Source: Herpetosiphonaceae bacterium
GTDB taxonomy: Bacteria > Chloroflexota > Chloroflexia > Chloroflexales > Kallotenuaceae
Direction: 5' to 3'
DNA length: 64,000 nucleotides
Assembly: GCA_013821605.1 (NCBI GenBank)
Contig: JACDGP010000001.1
Span: forward strand, 82,491-146,490
Translations under genes and position numbers: made by a program
Notes under the pieces: model-generated
The model's input: only the letters and a program-made list of their open reading frames with translations
Told to the model about the DNA's origin: nothing
Database searches by the model: none
Part shown: piece by piece, positions 38,060 to 47,614 of the stretch
Position numbering within the stretch: the stretch's first letter is position 1
Layout: each line of letters begins with the position of its first letter

Positions 38060-39289
38060 CTAACGGACCTGCACGGCTGCTGGTCGCTGTTCGCCATACC
38101 CGGTTAGCTCGACATAACCGTTGCCGTTGATAGGTTGCCCGTTACTGGTGCCTGTGATTCGCGATGCGCCCTCCCAGTAGGTAACGGTGAGCGGCAGTTC
38201 CTGATTTTGGATGTAGGGCGTTACCTGAAGATCAAGCCTTTCTTTGGCGATCCTCACGTGCCAACCGGAAGGATATGTCGCCCCGCTATGCGCACTATGC
38301 CAATGATCAAGCACATCGATCACAACATCATCACGTTTAATGATTTGGGGTGTACCATCTGTACCAATCAGCATTCCACTCGAAAACGGCTCGATAGTAC
38401 CATCGCGTAGCCGCAGTTGGTAATACATGATTTCGCGGCCATCACCGAGTTGTAAGGCGAACCAATCCCAGCCGACGGCATCCGCGCCTAATACACTTGT
38501 GCTCCACTCACGGTCCATCCAGCTCAAGCCAGTCACTGACACCGTCTTGTTGGCAACCGTAATCGTGCCACTCGTTGACATCCGCGTGAGCGAGTAATAA
38601 TACGAGGCATTGCCTGCCGCCGCCGACTTTTGGCTCAGCCCCTTGTCGCCTTGCAGCACCGGTGGCTTCGTGCTTTCAAGCTGAAGATCGATTGCCACTG
38701 CATCCTGCTTGGCTTGCAGCCGCATCCTTGTTCCCGTACCACTAGCACTCCAACTATCTAGCCAAACCCGGAAAGGATCACCCTGCGCCCCGGCCAGTCC
38801 CGCACCATCACGACTAAACCGATCAAAAGCATAAAACTGCTTGCCGGCGACATCGGTGAGGGCAAAGTGCGCCATATAGAGATTGGCAGTAGCCCAATCT
38901 GAGGCGCGCGTCTGCGGATGAGCCGCAAGGCCCCGCCGAAAAAAAGTCAGCTGGTAACCCCAGTGTCGCCCATCGGCAGAGTCGAGGTTACCCGTGTAGT
39001 ACCACCATTCGGTCTGGTAGTCTGGATGGGGTCCATGATCGACCGGAAATTGGAAGGTCCGTGGTGTCGTTGCACGCGTGAAGCCGGCAGCATCACTGTT
39101 GACTGCTTGTACGACGCTCAACTGTCCTGCCGCAGGCGGCGGTGGGTTGTGCGCGATAACCCACCAGCTTGCTCCGATTACCACGACCACCACCAAGCCC
39201 AACACCAACCCAATCCGCCGCATCATCTCTATCCCGCCGTTTGAGTATCCACTATGCAGTGTACCAGTACCGGCTTTGGACTGCTTCAA
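38060..39289 (-). CDS. Secreted lipocalin-like (AttH/CrtC-type) protein
   Basis: N-terminal TM/signal, FQFPVDHGPHPDYQTEWWYYTGNLDSADGRHWGYQLTFFRRGL, WMDREWSTS. Confidence 0.8.
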   Translation of the reverse strand: MKQSKAGTGTLHSGYSNGGIEMMRRIGLVLGLVVVVVIGASWWVIAHNPPPPAAGQLSVVQAVNSDAAGFTRATTPRTFQFPVDHGPHPDYQTEWWYYTGNLDSADGRHWGYQLTFFRRGLAAHPQTRASDWATANLYMAHFALTDVAGKQFYAFDRFSRDGAGLAGAQGDPFRVWLDSWSASGTGTRMRLQAKQDAVAIDLQLESTKPPVLQGDKGLSQKSAAAGNASYYYSLTRMSTSGTITVANKTVSVTGLSWMDREWSTSVLGADAVGWDWFALQLGDGREIMYYQLRLRDGTIEPFSSGMLIGTDGTPQIIKRDDVVIDVLDHWHSAHSGATYPSGWHVRIAKERLDLQVTPYIQNQELPLTVTYWEGASRITGTSNGQPINGNGYVELTGYGEQRPAAVQVR

Positions 39290-39316
39290 ACGTGTAGACA
39301 GCGATTGTAGTCAGTG

Positions 39317-39733
39317 TTACACCGCTGGACCGGGACGCGGCGGCTGTGTAAAGTCGAAGCAATCCAGCATGGGGTCAGCCTTCTGAACCCGCTGATTCAA
39401 CACGGGCAACTGAAAGATGGTCGTACAGAACTTAACGAGACTGACATGCGAATGGAGCACCTTCGAGACATAGCTCTGTTTTGCAAAGGCACCAAGCACC
39501 AGACAACCCACCCTCGAACCATAGCGAAACGGTGTGCCATCGTGCCAGCGCTCAACTTCCGGTGGTGTCACGTGGTCATACCATCCTCCCCAGTCGTCCC
39601 AGGTCACGAAAACGGCAGTTGCGTTCCACAGGCCGCCCTGCACAATGGCATGAATCTGCTGTACGGTCCATTGCTCGCCCTGTGAGACATTTTCGACCGG
39701 ATGTTCACTGCGATGGTTCCATATCCACTACAG
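39317..39733 (-). pseudogene. C-terminal remnant of a phosphoesterase/acid phosphatase (PF04185-type)
   Basis: Reading frame SEHPVENVSQGEQWTVQQIHAIVQGGLWNATAVFVTWDDWGGWYDHVTPP...YGSRVGCLVLGAFAKQSYVS. In-frame stop just upstream and no N-terminal half. Confidence 0.65.
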
Positions 39734-39751
39734 AAATGCTATCTGCAGCCG

Positions 39752-40882
39752 CTATTTACCGTTTGTCGGGACAAACAGCAGCCCTTTCGGGCTCGTGAAA
39801 CCGCTCGCCACGGGACTGATGAATCCTGTGTGTGTGTTCAGTTGCCCGACCGTGTTGGCCAGTGTCGGGTTGTCCGAGCTCACCGTACTATAGGCCTCGT
39901 CGCTCCCGAAACCTGCTTTCTTCGTTAGTTGGTAGATCGCACCTGGCAGAGCGTGGTCGCCAATCAAGAAATACCCTGTCTTCGAGGTGGTCCACGTGGT
40001 CTCGTCGATGATCGGCGGACATGCTACGGCTGGCGGAATTGGCGGCTTGCCACAATTGACCGTCGGCGTAGGCTTAAGCCGCAATGCGCTGACCTGTTGG
40101 GTCTGAGTGCCGGCGTTGTGGATAAAAATCAGAGTCGAATCAGCCTGACCGTCAAGCACAACATCACCACTGGCAGGGTCAACCGAGAGGCTATCCGGAT
40201 CGGTGATGTTGACGGTCGTCTTCGTGCCCGTCGCTCGGTTCGTGACCACAAGAAACCCAACCAGCATCGGCGTGAGCACCGCTTTCCCACCCAGGAATTG
40301 GATCGACGCCATCAGGCGGTGTGTGTTAAAGCCCTTCGGGTTCGGCGTTGGATTAGATGCCGAAAGGAAGGTGCCGTGTGCTGTGAAGGCGATATCGTCA
40401 TAACCACCACCAAACTGGGGATTGACCGGTAATGCATACATCGTAGCTGCACCGGTCTGCGGATTGACAATCCTTAGGATGGGGCTGGCGTCCTCGTTGT
40501 TGAGCACCCACAGCGTGCCATCAGCCGGGTTAATCCTCAGGCCGTCGGTCTTGCCGGGAAACGGTCCCAAAAAGGTGACAGGGGACCCTCCAGTCATCGC
40601 GTATTTAGCTACGATGCTCGATCCGCTGCTGCCGTCGGGAGCACCGTTGTTTTGGTAGCCTGCATATACGAAGCTACCGTCCGTCGTCTCCGAGTCGACA
40701 TTGTAATAACAGGTGGGACTGGCATCACCTCCACCCGGGCAACCAGAAATGTTGTCAGTAGCCCAAGGTGCAATTTTATAATCAGGTGCTAGGACACCCG
40801 CTGCGCTCGCCGGCATTCGTGTTGGAATTGCTAGCACCACTGCCAGGGCTCCAGCAATGAGACCCGTCTTCCACTTGATCAT
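39752..40882 (-). CDS. Secreted protein, possible beta-propeller fold, unknown function
   Basis: 376 aa, signal peptide (GLIAGALAVVLAIPTRMPASAAG), repeated DGL/NPADGTLWVLNNE-type segments. Confidence 0.6.
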   Translation of the reverse strand: MIKWKTGLIAGALAVVLAIPTRMPASAAGVLAPDYKIAPWATDNISGCPGGGDASPTCYYNVDSETTDGSFVYAGYQNNGAPDGSSGSSIVAKYAMTGGSPVTFLGPFPGKTDGLRINPADGTLWVLNNEDASPILRIVNPQTGAATMYALPVNPQFGGGYDDIAFTAHGTFLSASNPTPNPKGFNTHRLMASIQFLGGKAVLTPMLVGFLVVTNRATGTKTTVNITDPDSLSVDPASGDVVLDGQADSTLIFIHNAGTQTQQVSALRLKPTPTVNCGKPPIPPAVACPPIIDETTWTTSKTGYFLIGDHALPGAIYQLTKKAGFGSDEAYSTVSSDNPTLANTVGQLNTHTGFISPVASGFTSPKGLLFVPTNGK

Positions 40883-41116
40883 GCACTTCCTCCTTCCTAC
40901 AAACCTCGTGCAGTGACATGAACAAGCATCCTGCCCTTACACAAAGGCTGTACGCTACCGCGCGGGCGAAGCTTACGCCCCTGCAAGGTAGCGTCTTGAC
41001 GCATCTACGATACCAGGGGGGCGTTAAGGATGCCTTAACAAGCTAGAAGAAAAGAGTTAAGGCGCAGACCATTCATCCGCGCCTATACTACCTGGAGTAC
41101 TGTACTACTCGGTTCT

Positions 41117-41932
41117 TTACGATTCGCTCCGCCATAACCAACGCAATGAGTCGGGCAAGATCGCGCCGCCGTGCTCACCGTTATGGCCGCCGCTCCCACC
41201 GGCGAACATATGGTCATAGCCGCGAAACTTGAGCGCAGCAACCATCTGGAGGTTGGCCAGCCACCAGTTGCCCCACTCGTTATCGAGATCGGCCTCGCCA
41301 TCCTGCAGAAAAACGCGGAGCGGGCGCGGCGCTTCTTTGCGGATCAGCGAGGGGTAGACGTGCCCGCCACGGATATCGGCGAATGAGCCGATGTGCGACA
41401 TGACTTTCCTGAAGGCGTCGGGCCGCTGCCAGGCAACCGTGAAAGCGCAGATACCACCGGATGATGCCCCACAGATCGCCCGCTGCTCGGGATCAGTGGT
41501 CAGATTCCAGTGCGCGCTGACCTCTGGGAGGATCTCGTTCAGCAAGAAGCGGGCGTACCGGTCAGACAGCGTGTCGTACTCAAAGGAGCGATTGCTAGCG
41601 GACCAAGGATCGCTTGGTAGCTCATCGGCTACATGACCTGGATTGATGAAAATGCCGATGGTCACCGGCATGGTACCCGTGTGGATCAGGTTGTCAAAGA
41701 CCACTGGGACACGATAGTTACCCTGCTCGTTCAAGTAGGCATGGCCATCCTGAAAGACCATCATGGCGGCAGGAGTGGCCGGCTCATACTGCTGCGGGAC
41801 ATAGACCGCATACTCGCGGCGGGCACCAGGGAATAGCGTGCTCACGTGCTCCATACGGGTAACGCTACCCTGTGGCACCCCAGGCCGACGCTGGGAATCG
41901 GGTCCATGCTGATAGGTAGGTACGGCTGTCAT
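41117..41932 (-). CDS. Esterase family protein (enterochelin esterase/esterase D-like)
   Basis: AICGASSGGICAFTVAWQRPDAFRKVMSHIGSF nucleophile elbow, C-terminal GGSGGHNGEHGG. Confidence 0.8.
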   Translation of the reverse strand: MTAVPTYQHGPDSQRRPGVPQGSVTRMEHVSTLFPGARREYAVYVPQQYEPATPAAMMVFQDGHAYLNEQGNYRVPVVFDNLIHTGTMPVTIGIFINPGHVADELPSDPWSASNRSFEYDTLSDRYARFLLNEILPEVSAHWNLTTDPEQRAICGASSGGICAFTVAWQRPDAFRKVMSHIGSFADIRGGHVYPSLIRKEAPRPLRVFLQDGEADLDNEWGNWWLANLQMVAALKFRGYDHMFAGGSGGHNGEHGGAILPDSLRWLWRSES

Positions 41933-42110
41933 GGCCGTATCCTACCATAGCATGTAGAGGTGCGCACTTGTAATAAATCTCCACTAATTTCCTAGTTGCA
42001 GCGCGAGAACAAGTGTGCTACACTACAACCTGATGGCGGAGTATTATGATCAAGACCCATATGGCGTATGAACAGTGTTGACAGTAGGTTCAACGAGGGG
42101 AGGCACAAAC

Positions 42111-42241
42111 TGTACCATGTACCAAAGTTGAACGTAAATGTACCAAAATAGTGGGGATCTGTACCAAAGTTGAACGTAAATGTACCAAAATCAGTGTACC
42201 AAAACTGCGCAGCCTGTACCAAAGCTGAACGTAAATGTACC
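42111..42241. repeat. Helically phased array of eight TGTACC motifs (three composite copies of TGTACCAAAGYTGAACGTAAATGTACCA)
   Basis: TGTACC starts at 42111, 42118, 42139, 42160, 42181, 42195, 42215, 42236. Intervals 7, 21, 21, 21, 14, 20, 21. Confidence 0.85.
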
Positions 42242-42249
42242 AGACCAGC

Positions 42250-43962
42250 TTAGAAGAGCCCAACGGTGTTCCCTTCCGCGTCGATATCAATATGACGAGC
42301 CGCTGGATCAGCACCCAGTCCCGGCATAGTTGTGATCGCGCCAGCGAGTGGGTAAATAAAACCGGCACCAACACTTGCGCGCACCTCGCGGATTGGAAAA
42401 GTATAGTTTTCGGGAGCACCCACCAGCTTCGGATCATGGCTTAGACTGAGATGCGTCTTGGCCATACAAATTGGTAAGTTGCCCCAGCCAAGGGCTTCGA
42501 AGGCTGCAATCTGCTCACGTGCCCGCTCACTATACTCAACCGCACTCGCGCCGTAAATTGAGGTCGCAATTGCATGGATCTTCTGTTCAATCGACCATTC
42601 GAGTGGGTACAGGAAGCGTGGCTCGGGTGTGACTCCTGTTGCCGCGCGCACGACCTTCTCCGCCAGCTCGATGCCGCCTTGTCCACCTTCGGCGAAGACC
42701 CGGCTCACCGCGAAGTCATCCGCACCTGCTTCCAGCGCGAGTGCTCGTACCGCCTCGATCTCAGAAGGATGGTCCTCAGGAAAGGCATTGAGCGCGACGA
42801 TCACCGGCACTCCAAAGGACTTGACGCTGGCGATATGGTGGCGCAGATTCGCTCCACCGACGTAAACCGCATCGGGGTTCTCGTGCAGCAACTCTGGCGG
42901 CAGCGGCTTGCCCGCCGTCACACGGTAGCGACCCGTGTGACTCTTAAGCGCGCGCACCGTAGCGACCAGCACTGCAGCCGCTGGCCAAAAGTTGCCATAG
43001 CGGCACTTGATGTCAAAAAACTTCTCGCCACCCAGGTCCATGCCGAAGCCGGCTTCGGTCACGACATAGTCGGCCAAGCGCAGTCCAAGCTCATCTGCGA
43101 GGATCGAACAGTTACCGTGAGCGATATTGCCGAATGGCCCGGCATGGAGCAGGACAGGCGTTTGTTCGATGGTCTGCATCAGCGTTGGCTTGAGTGTCTG
43201 ACGCATTAGCACCGTCGCCGCACCCGCTGCTTCGATGGCATCCGCCGTTACGGGCTGGCCTGTAGTGTCGAAGCCCACCACCATTCGCCCAATACGCTGC
43301 CGCAAATCGGCGAGTGCCTCCAGTGCCGTGCGTCCACTTGTGAGTGCCAGGATCGCCATCAGTTCACTGGCCGCAGTGATGTCGAATCCGGCCTGCCGTG
43401 GGCTGCCGTCCTTCGGTCCGCCCTGCCCAATCGTGATGTGGCGCAGAAAGCGGTCATCAACATCTACCACGCGGCGGAGTTGGATACGTTCTGGGTCAAG
43501 CTCCAGCGGATTGCCGTGATACCAACTGTTATCCGTCATCGCGGCAATCAGATTATGCGCCTGACCGACTGCATGGATATCACCTGTCAGGTGCAGAATG
43601 CTTTCTTCCAGCGGGATGACTTGAGAGTAACCACCACCCGCACCACCACCTTTAATGCCGAAGACCGGGCCGAGCGAGCTTTGACGCAGCGTTACGACCG
43701 CCCGCTTGCCGATGTGGTTGAGCGCCATGCCGAGCCCAATCGACGTCGCGGTCTTGCCCTCCCCTAGTGGCGTCGGATTGATCGCCGTCACCAGGATATG
43801 CTTTCCGCGCCGAGGACGACCTGTGTCAAGCAGACGGAGATCAAGCTTGGCTTGGTAACGTCCGTGGGGCTCAACGAACTCCTCTGGGACACCGAGCTTC
43901 TCAGCAATCAGCTGGATCGGTGCAAGTGGTGCGGCGGCGGCAATCTGTAGGCTGGTCTTCAT
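42250..43962 (-). CDS. fhs: Formate-tetrahydrofolate ligase
   Basis: TAINPTPLGEGKTATSIGLGMALNHIGKRA, LRQSSLGPVFGIKGGGAGGGYSQVIP, 570 aa. Confidence 0.95.
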   Translation of the reverse strand: MKTSLQIAAAAPLAPIQLIAEKLGVPEEFVEPHGRYQAKLDLRLLDTGRPRRGKHILVTAINPTPLGEGKTATSIGLGMALNHIGKRAVVTLRQSSLGPVFGIKGGGAGGGYSQVIPLEESILHLTGDIHAVGQAHNLIAAMTDNSWYHGNPLELDPERIQLRRVVDVDDRFLRHITIGQGGPKDGSPRQAGFDITAASELMAILALTSGRTALEALADLRQRIGRMVVGFDTTGQPVTADAIEAAGAATVLMRQTLKPTLMQTIEQTPVLLHAGPFGNIAHGNCSILADELGLRLADYVVTEAGFGMDLGGEKFFDIKCRYGNFWPAAAVLVATVRALKSHTGRYRVTAGKPLPPELLHENPDAVYVGGANLRHHIASVKSFGVPVIVALNAFPEDHPSEIEAVRALALEAGADDFAVSRVFAEGGQGGIELAEKVVRAATGVTPEPRFLYPLEWSIEQKIHAIATSIYGASAVEYSERAREQIAAFEALGWGNLPICMAKTHLSLSHDPKLVGAPENYTFPIREVRASVGAGFIYPLAGAITTMPGLGADPAARHIDIDAEGNTVGLF

Positions 43963-44093
43963 GAACGATCTCCTTGATCGAGGACAGTAATGCTCTTCAG
44001 TACGCCCTTATAGTACATCTATCCTAGGGCAAGCTTTACTCTCGCTGCTGGTGTAAGGTTTGCTACAGACAGGCGTAGAGAGGAACCGATGCT

Positions 44094-45158
44094 ATGCAAG
44101 ATGCTCACAGCATATTTAACCGGCTGGCACAACAGTTTCGCGCGGGCACGTTTACCGCCGAAGGGAATCACCTGCAAGACGTTGCTCCCTTGCAACCAAC
44201 CGATATCCATGAATTGCCGCCCACCAGCTCCACACCGTACAAGGAATTATCGGAGCGAGGTCACCGAGCTTTGGTGGCTGGCGAAGTCGGCGCTATCATT
44301 CTGGCCGGCGGCATGGCGACCCGCTTTGCCTATGAACGCCCCAAAGGACTCTACCCGATCCTGGATGGCAAAAGCTTTTTGCAACTCAAAATCGAATGGC
44401 TGCTCGCTACCGCGCCCCAGTTACCGATCTATGTGATGACGTCATTTCGGACCGACGACGAGGTACGGGCTCATCTCGCCGAGCACCACTTTTTTGGTGC
44501 CGCCCCCGACCAGATCCAATGCTTCGTCCAGGATCAATTTCCACGCCTCACGCCCATTGGCGAGCTGTTTCAGACCGATGACTTGGCCGAGGCGTACGCA
44601 GCTCCCGGTCATGGCGATTTTCCCACTGCATTGCAACGGAGCGGCCTGCTTGACCGCTTCCTACAGGGTGGAGGCCGCTACCTGTACTTTTCCAATGTCG
44701 ACAATCTGGGTGCCTCGCTTGACCCAGCCATTATTGGTTGGCATATCACCTGCGGATGCGAGATGACGATCGAGGTCGCCCAAAAGGTCGCGGGTGATAA
44801 GGGTGGAGCGCCTGCACGCGTAGGTAGCCGGATCCAACTGGTCGAAGGCTTTGCCTTTCCGCCGGATTTCGACCAAGATGCGATCCCGGTCTTTAACACC
44901 GCCAGCTACGTGTTTACCGCCGCCGCGCTCCGCAATCCTACCGAGCTGCCCTGGTACGTCGTAGAGAAAAAAGTGGGTACCACGCCGGTCATCCAGTTCG
45001 AGCACCTCGCCGGTGACTTAAGTCGCTCGTTGAGCGTGAGCTTGTTGGCTGTTGATCGGGACGACCGCTTTATTCCGGTCAAAAGCCAAGCCGATGTCCC
45101 CATAGCCCAGCGATTAATCCGGCGTAAACTCACTCGACTAGCCGCCAAAGCGATATAA
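44094..45158 (+). CDS. UTP-glucose-1-phosphate uridylyltransferase-like (UDPGP family)
   Basis: VGAIILAGGMATRFAYERPKGLYPILDGKSFLQL, YLYFSNVDNLGASLDPAIIGWH. Confidence 0.8.
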   Translation: MQDAHSIFNRLAQQFRAGTFTAEGNHLQDVAPLQPTDIHELPPTSSTPYKELSERGHRALVAGEVGAIILAGGMATRFAYERPKGLYPILDGKSFLQLKIEWLLATAPQLPIYVMTSFRTDDEVRAHLAEHHFFGAAPDQIQCFVQDQFPRLTPIGELFQTDDLAEAYAAPGHGDFPTALQRSGLLDRFLQGGGRYLYFSNVDNLGASLDPAIIGWHITCGCEMTIEVAQKVAGDKGGAPARVGSRIQLVEGFAFPPDFDQDAIPVFNTASYVFTAAALRNPTELPWYVVEKKVGTTPVIQFEHLAGDLSRSLSVSLLAVDRDDRFIPVKSQADVPIAQRLIRRKLTRLAAKAI

Positions 45159-45188
45159 CGACGGAGTGGGCTACACCGCGCTCCGTCG
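45159..45188. terminator. Hairpin between convergent genes
   Basis: CGACGGAG (45159-45166) / CTCCGTCG (45181-45188), between UDPGP stop and phenylalanine hydroxylase stop. No strong T-tract. Confidence 0.45.
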
Positions 45189-45193
45189 GTCCC

Positions 45194-45964
45194 CTACACG
45201 AGGCTTACAGCACGTTGGTGCATCGGCAGCCCCTCGCGCTGTGCATATTCGTCGATGACCTGCTGCATCTGTTCGATCGAGTCAAGGACAAAATATTCTT
45301 CATGGAAGCTATAGGCAGCCGGCTTGGCCTGGGTGACACGTTCAATCGTGAAAGGATGATGCGGCTTGCCGCCATGCCGTGCAAACTCGAGCTCGCCCGG
45401 CGATGATAGCAGGCCGGCCCCCAGCACTTTTTCCTCGCCGTCCTCCTTAATAAAGGCGAACTCGATGCTGAACCACCAGAGTTTTGCAATGTCAGCCCGC
45501 TGGCGTTCGTCGCCTAGGAGGTAGAGCTCACCAAATTGCTGCGAAATATCGGCGAAACGTTGGTCGGTAAACAAGGCCAGATGGCCGAAGTATTCGTGGA
45601 ACAGATCGGGCAATGGTGTGAAGTCGAGGTCCTTGAGGTCGCGAATATATTCGGTGACCGGGAAACGACGCCCAACAATATGTTCAAACCACTCGGTTGC
45701 CCCTAGATACTCATTCTGTGCACTGGTCAAGCCCCAACCCGAGTGCTGCCGAATCAATTGGCTGATGGCGACGGGGTCCGGCAAGTGCTTAGGATCATAG
45801 CCGAGCATGTGTAAACCCTCATTAAAGGCCTGGCATGACAGCCCCGTAATACACTCCATCTGTCGTTCATACAGCTTGGCCCATGTTTCATGCTCTCGAT
45901 CCGTCCAATCGCGCCGCAGGCGCGCCTCATAGTCATCGAACGGTTGTGGTACCTTGGTATCCAT
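45194..45964 (-). CDS. Phenylalanine 4-monooxygenase-like aromatic amino acid hydroxylase
   Basis: FTPLPDLFHEYFGHLALFTDQRFADISQQFGELYL, LWWFSIEFAFIKEDGEEKVLGAGLLSSPGEL. Confidence 0.88.
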   Translation of the reverse strand: MDTKVPQPFDDYEARLRRDWTDREHETWAKLYERQMECITGLSCQAFNEGLHMLGYDPKHLPDPVAISQLIRQHSGWGLTSAQNEYLGATEWFEHIVGRRFPVTEYIRDLKDLDFTPLPDLFHEYFGHLALFTDQRFADISQQFGELYLLGDERQRADIAKLWWFSIEFAFIKEDGEEKVLGAGLLSSPGELEFARHGGKPHHPFTIERVTQAKPAAYSFHEEYFVLDSIEQMQQVIDEYAQREGLPMHQRAVSLV

Positions 45965-46240
45965 CGCACTCCTCATACCTTAACGTAAAAACCCCCGGCA
46001 TGGTGCCAAGCACGGCCCTGCCAGGGATACTCCCTACGACCGGCTACACTGCCGCTACAAATGGTACGAAGCAAGCTTCGCTCCAAGACAGCCAAACTAT
46101 ACCGCGTCCCACGATTGGCCGCAACATTATGCTCCTAAATTCGGTATACTGTGACGGGCCACACTGCGAGGTGCGGCATTTCTGCGTTTCATTCGCCATC
46201 ATCCCTTGTGCCGGACTGGTCTGCAAAAAAAGGAGGTTCT

Positions 46241-47581
46241 ATGCGTGTAGGGCTCGATTTTGGCACGACGAATTCAAGTGCCGCTGTTTACTGTGACGGG
46301 CAGGTCCATCTGGTCCCACTTGACTCGGATCAACCGGTGCCAACGGTACTGCGCTCAGCCTTGTTCATTGGTCGTGATGGTCGCGCCTCGCTCGGTCGTC
46401 CCGCAATCGACCGCTACACTGAAGGCAATGTTGGGCGCGAAATTGTATATGAGCGTATCTTTCTGGGTGTCGAGCGGATGACCTTCGCAGATATCGGCAC
46501 TGTCGAGCAAGCACTGTTTGCCGATGTCGATGCGAATGCCCCCGGTCGTTTATTCCTATCGCTCAAAATGGCGCTGCCTGATCGCTCGTTTACCGGCACC
46601 GACGTTTTTGGCACGCGCTGGACCATTGAGGAGCTGGTTGCTTTGATGCTCCGCGGCATCCACGAGCGCATCGCAGCCGATCTGGGTGAGCCGGTCACCG
46701 AGTTGGTGATCGGGCGTCCTGTGCACTATGCTGATCCACAAGGCGATGATATTGCGATCTCGCGCATGCAAACGGCTGCGGAGGTGGCAGGTCTACCGCC
46801 GGTCCGTTTCATGCCGGAGCCGACCGCTGCCGCCTTGCACTATGCACTAGGCGCCGATAAAGCGGCCTATGTTCTGGTGTTTGATTTCGGTGGCGGTACG
46901 CTGGATGTGACGGTTATGCACGTTACTCCGCAAGGCGAGCATCGTGTGCTAGCCACCGATGGCGTTCCGGTCGGCGGCGACTTGCTTGACCGGCGCATCG
47001 TTATGGGCAAACTACACCCGCATTTCGGAGCCGGAGCCACGTTGGGCCCGCGTCACTTGCCCCTGCCAGCATATTTACTTGATCATCTTGATGGCTGGCA
47101 AAGTATTGTCGAGTTACACAAGCCTCAGGCATTGAAGGTGATCGACGAAGTGATCATCACCGGCGATCGCAAGCCCGAGCTCCTTGCGCTCCGTTCATTG
47201 GTTCGCGAAAATTATGGTCTGCCCTTATATGAAATGGTCGAGCGTAGTAAACGCGACCTGAGCACCGAGACCGAGGTCAAGATGTCAATGGATGTGGGAG
47301 CCATTCACTTTGCCGAGCCACTCCAGCGTTGGGATTTCGAACGGCTGATCGGGCCCGATGTCCGGGCCGTGCGTGACTGTATTGAGCGGGCGCTGCATGC
47401 CGCAGGGGTTAAGGCTGAGCAGATCGACGTGGTCGTACGTACCGGCGGCTCGTCGCGCATTCCGCGCTTCGTCCGCCTACTCAGCGAGATGTTTGGCGCG
47501 GAGAAGCTTGAAGAAGTAGATGTTTTTACCAGTGTAGCGTCGGGGCTGGGCATTGCGGCAGCTAGCGGTATTGGTGCCTAA
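46241..47581 (+). CDS. Hsp70-family protein (YegD-like)
   Basis: VGLDFGTTNSSAAVYCDG, VFDFGGGTLDVTVMHV, RTGGSSRIPRFVRLL. RBS AAGGAGG, start ATG 46241. Confidence 0.87.
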   Translation: MRVGLDFGTTNSSAAVYCDGQVHLVPLDSDQPVPTVLRSALFIGRDGRASLGRPAIDRYTEGNVGREIVYERIFLGVERMTFADIGTVEQALFADVDANAPGRLFLSLKMALPDRSFTGTDVFGTRWTIEELVALMLRGIHERIAADLGEPVTELVIGRPVHYADPQGDDIAISRMQTAAEVAGLPPVRFMPEPTAAALHYALGADKAAYVLVFDFGGGTLDVTVMHVTPQGEHRVLATDGVPVGGDLLDRRIVMGKLHPHFGAGATLGPRHLPLPAYLLDHLDGWQSIVELHKPQALKVIDEVIITGDRKPELLALRSLVRENYGLPLYEMVERSKRDLSTETEVKMSMDVGAIHFAEPLQRWDFERLIGPDVRAVRDCIERALHAAGVKAEQIDVVVRTGGSSRIPRFVRLLSEMFGAEKLEEVDVFTSVASGLGIAAASGIGA

Positions 47582-47614
47582 TAATGGTACACTTGCGCGA
47601 ATTGAGGAGCTGCC

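Noticed and set aside
42111-42241. CRISPR array
   Set aside because: Repeats are short, spacing is 20-21 bp with near-identical intervening sequence, and there are no spacers or cas genes.
42111-43962. Tn7/Mu-type transposon left end
   Set aside because: TGT-starting phased repeats fit superficially, but the inside of such an end would be the housekeeping gene fhs. I saw no opposing TTTGGTACA right end or transposase in the window. Kept only as an alternative to test.
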